From an uncultured Pyrinomonas sp. (GTDB taxonomy: Bacteria; Acidobacteriota; Blastocatellia; Pyrinomonadales; Pyrinomonadaceae): a stretch of 6,707 bases of DNA. Under the pieces are notes generated by a model. The model searched no databases and was not told where the DNA came from. It was given only the letters and a program-made list of their open reading frames with translations. The stretch is taken from the NCBI GenBank assembly GCA_937135995.1, contig CAKZOF010000345.1, forward strand, positions 1-6,707. The letters run 5' to 3'. This document shows, piece after piece, positions 5,610 through 6,707 of this stretch (the first letter of the stretch is position 1; each line of letters opens with the position of its first letter). The translations under genes were made by a program, and so were the position numbers.

Positions 5610-6707
5610 CTATTCGGTGCCACCGCGCAAGGCGGCCAAGAGCCGTTCATGGATGCCGCCGAAACCGCCGTTCGACATGATGGCGACGACATCACCCTCT
5701 TTCAGTTCCGTCAATAAGTGACGGATGATCTCGTCCACGCCTTGAATGCAGAAGGCGGGCGTGCCGTGCTCGCGGAGTCGGCGGACCAAGGCTTCGGTGT
5801 CGAGCGGTTGACCGAATTGCGCAACCTTGTTTGCGTCGAAGACGCTCGCGATGACGACGTAATCGGCTTCGGCGAAAGCCTGCTCGTACTCTCGTTGAAA
5901 GACCGCCAGCCGCGATGACCATGAACGCGGTTCAAAGACCGCGAACAGCCTTCGTGGGCCGAATTTGGCGCGCAAGGCAGCCAAGGTTTCGCGCACAGCG
6001 GTCGGATGATGCGCAAAATCATCGATCACGGTGACGCCGCGCTCGGTGCCGCGCACTTGCATGCGGCGCGCGACGCTGCGGAAAGTCCTGAGCCCTTTGG
6101 CGATCGCTTCCGTGGTCAGTCCCCATGCTTGCGCGGCGACGATGACCGCTAAGCAGTTGCGCACGTTGAACGTGCCGACGAGCGGCGTCGTGAATTCAGC
6201 CCACTCGCGCCCGTCGCGAAAGACGCGAAACGTCGTCCCCGCTTCACTCGTCCGAATGTCGCGCGCTTGCCAGCGCGCATCAGCGCCGGTGCCGAAAGTC
6301 TCGAGCTGCGTGAAGAGTTTGTCGCCGAAGCTATGGACCACATCGCGCACGTGTGGGCTGTCCCAACCGGCGATCAAGCGCCCGTTGCCGGGAACGAGGT
6401 TCATCAAACGACGAAACTCGAGCTTGATCGCGTCGAGATTCGGGTAGATGTCGGCATGGTCATATTCGATGTTGCCGACGATGGCCATTTCGGGCAGATA
6501 GTGCATGAACTTCGGCTTCTTGTCGAAAAAGGCCGTGTCGTATTCGTCGCCTTCGATGACGAAGTAGCGACTGTCGGTGACGCGGAAGCTCGCGCCGAAG
6601 TTCTGCGCGATGCCGCCGATCAAAAAACTCGGATCGAGTCCGCCGCATTCCATCACCCACGCAGCAAGACTGGTGGTCGTCGTTTTGCCGTGCGTCCCGG
6701 CGACCAC
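5610..6707 (-). CDS. mpl: Murein tripeptide ligase Mpl (5' end outside window)
   Basis: UDP-N-acetylmuramate:L-alanyl-gamma-D-glutamyl-meso-diaminopimelate ligase. It joins recovered murein tripeptide to UDP-MurNAc using ATP in the cytoplasm, returning wall material to peptidoglycan synthesis. The visible 365 codons begin at the ATP P-loop AGTHGKTTT (3-11, K8), so about 105-110 N-terminal residues holding the UDP-binding domain are beyond base 6707; the leading GTG is internal. The central domain shows EGDEYDTAFFDKKPKFMHY (52-70) and NIEYDHADIYP (79-89), which mark Mpl rather than MurC, then GTFNVRNCLA (178-187), where Phe stands at the His of the common G-x-HN motif. The C-terminal domain has DDFAHHPTAV (229-238), FEPRSWSSR (258-266) and the Mpl-type ending MSNGGFGGIHERLL (344-357). 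The gene ends with TAG and converges on DUF1232. It implies a meso-diaminopimelate-type wall. MurC is the main alternative and fits the central motifs less well. Confidence 0.93.
   Translation of the reverse strand: MVAGTHGKTTTTSLAAWVMECGGLDPSFLIGGIAQNFGASFRVTDSRYFVIEGDEYDTAFFDKKPKFMHYLPEMAIVGNIEYDHADIYPNLDAIKLEFRRLMNLVPGNGRLIAGWDSPHVRDVVHSFGDKLFTQLETFGTGADARWQARDIRTSEAGTTFRVFRDGREWAEFTTPLVGTFNVRNCLAVIVAAQAWGLTTEAIAKGLRTFRSVARRMQVRGTERGVTVIDDFAHHPTAVRETLAALRAKFGPRRLFAVFEPRSWSSRLAVFQREYEQAFAEADYVVIASVFDANKVAQFGQPLDTEALVRRLREHGTPAFCIQGVDEIIRHLLTELKEGDVVAIMSNGGFGGIHERLLAALRGGTE

Noticed and set aside
5183..5695. 170-codon - strand open frame across DUF1232 and the end of mpl
   Set aside because: It is antisense to the DUF1232 hallmark and its Arg/Ser/Ala-rich translation has no domain.

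Overview
This window is a piece of a GC-rich (roughly 60%), densely coded bacterial chromosome. It contains an Mpl-type peptidoglycan recycling ligase with an -EYD- acceptor motif, a 5'-nuclease-free family A DNA polymerase, and a fluoride-riboswitch/crcB/DUF190 cassette. The lineage cannot be fixed from the sequence alone. An acidobacterial (Blastocatellia-like) or other moderately thermophilic, diaminopimelate-containing Gram-negative origin is my best guess, held with low confidence. I see no transposase, integrase, CRISPR array, tRNA or rRNA.

Layout. The first 726 bases are the C-terminal half of a major facilitator superfamily (MFS) transporter on the + strand, cut by the left edge. Facing it on the - strand is a three-gene unit, read right to left. 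It starts at about 2597 with a probable promoter, then a fluoride (crcB-motif) riboswitch aptamer overlapped by a terminator hairpin, then crcB (fluoride channel), a single-domain DUF190 protein and a tandem two-domain DUF190 protein. The two DUF190 genes overlap by 8 bases. A small cupin gene runs divergently from the fluoride unit on the + strand. It is followed by a 589-residue DNA polymerase I-type enzyme with 3'-5' exonuclease and polymerase domains but no 5' nuclease, and by a small DUF1232 protein with its own likely promoter. The right edge holds most of mpl on the - strand, convergent with DUF1232. Its first roughly 105-110 codons lie outside the window.

How it works together. The best-supported system is the fluoride unit. 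When fluoride binds, the aptamer should form a pseudoknot that holds the ACUCC segment. Without fluoride the same segment can form a 13-bp terminator stem that stops transcription before crcB. The channel exports fluoride. The co-transcribed DUF190 proteins carry three PII-like modules in all, and their role in fluoride response is not established here. The other genes (MFS carrier, cupin, polymerase, DUF1232, mpl) look like separate housekeeping or accessory functions.
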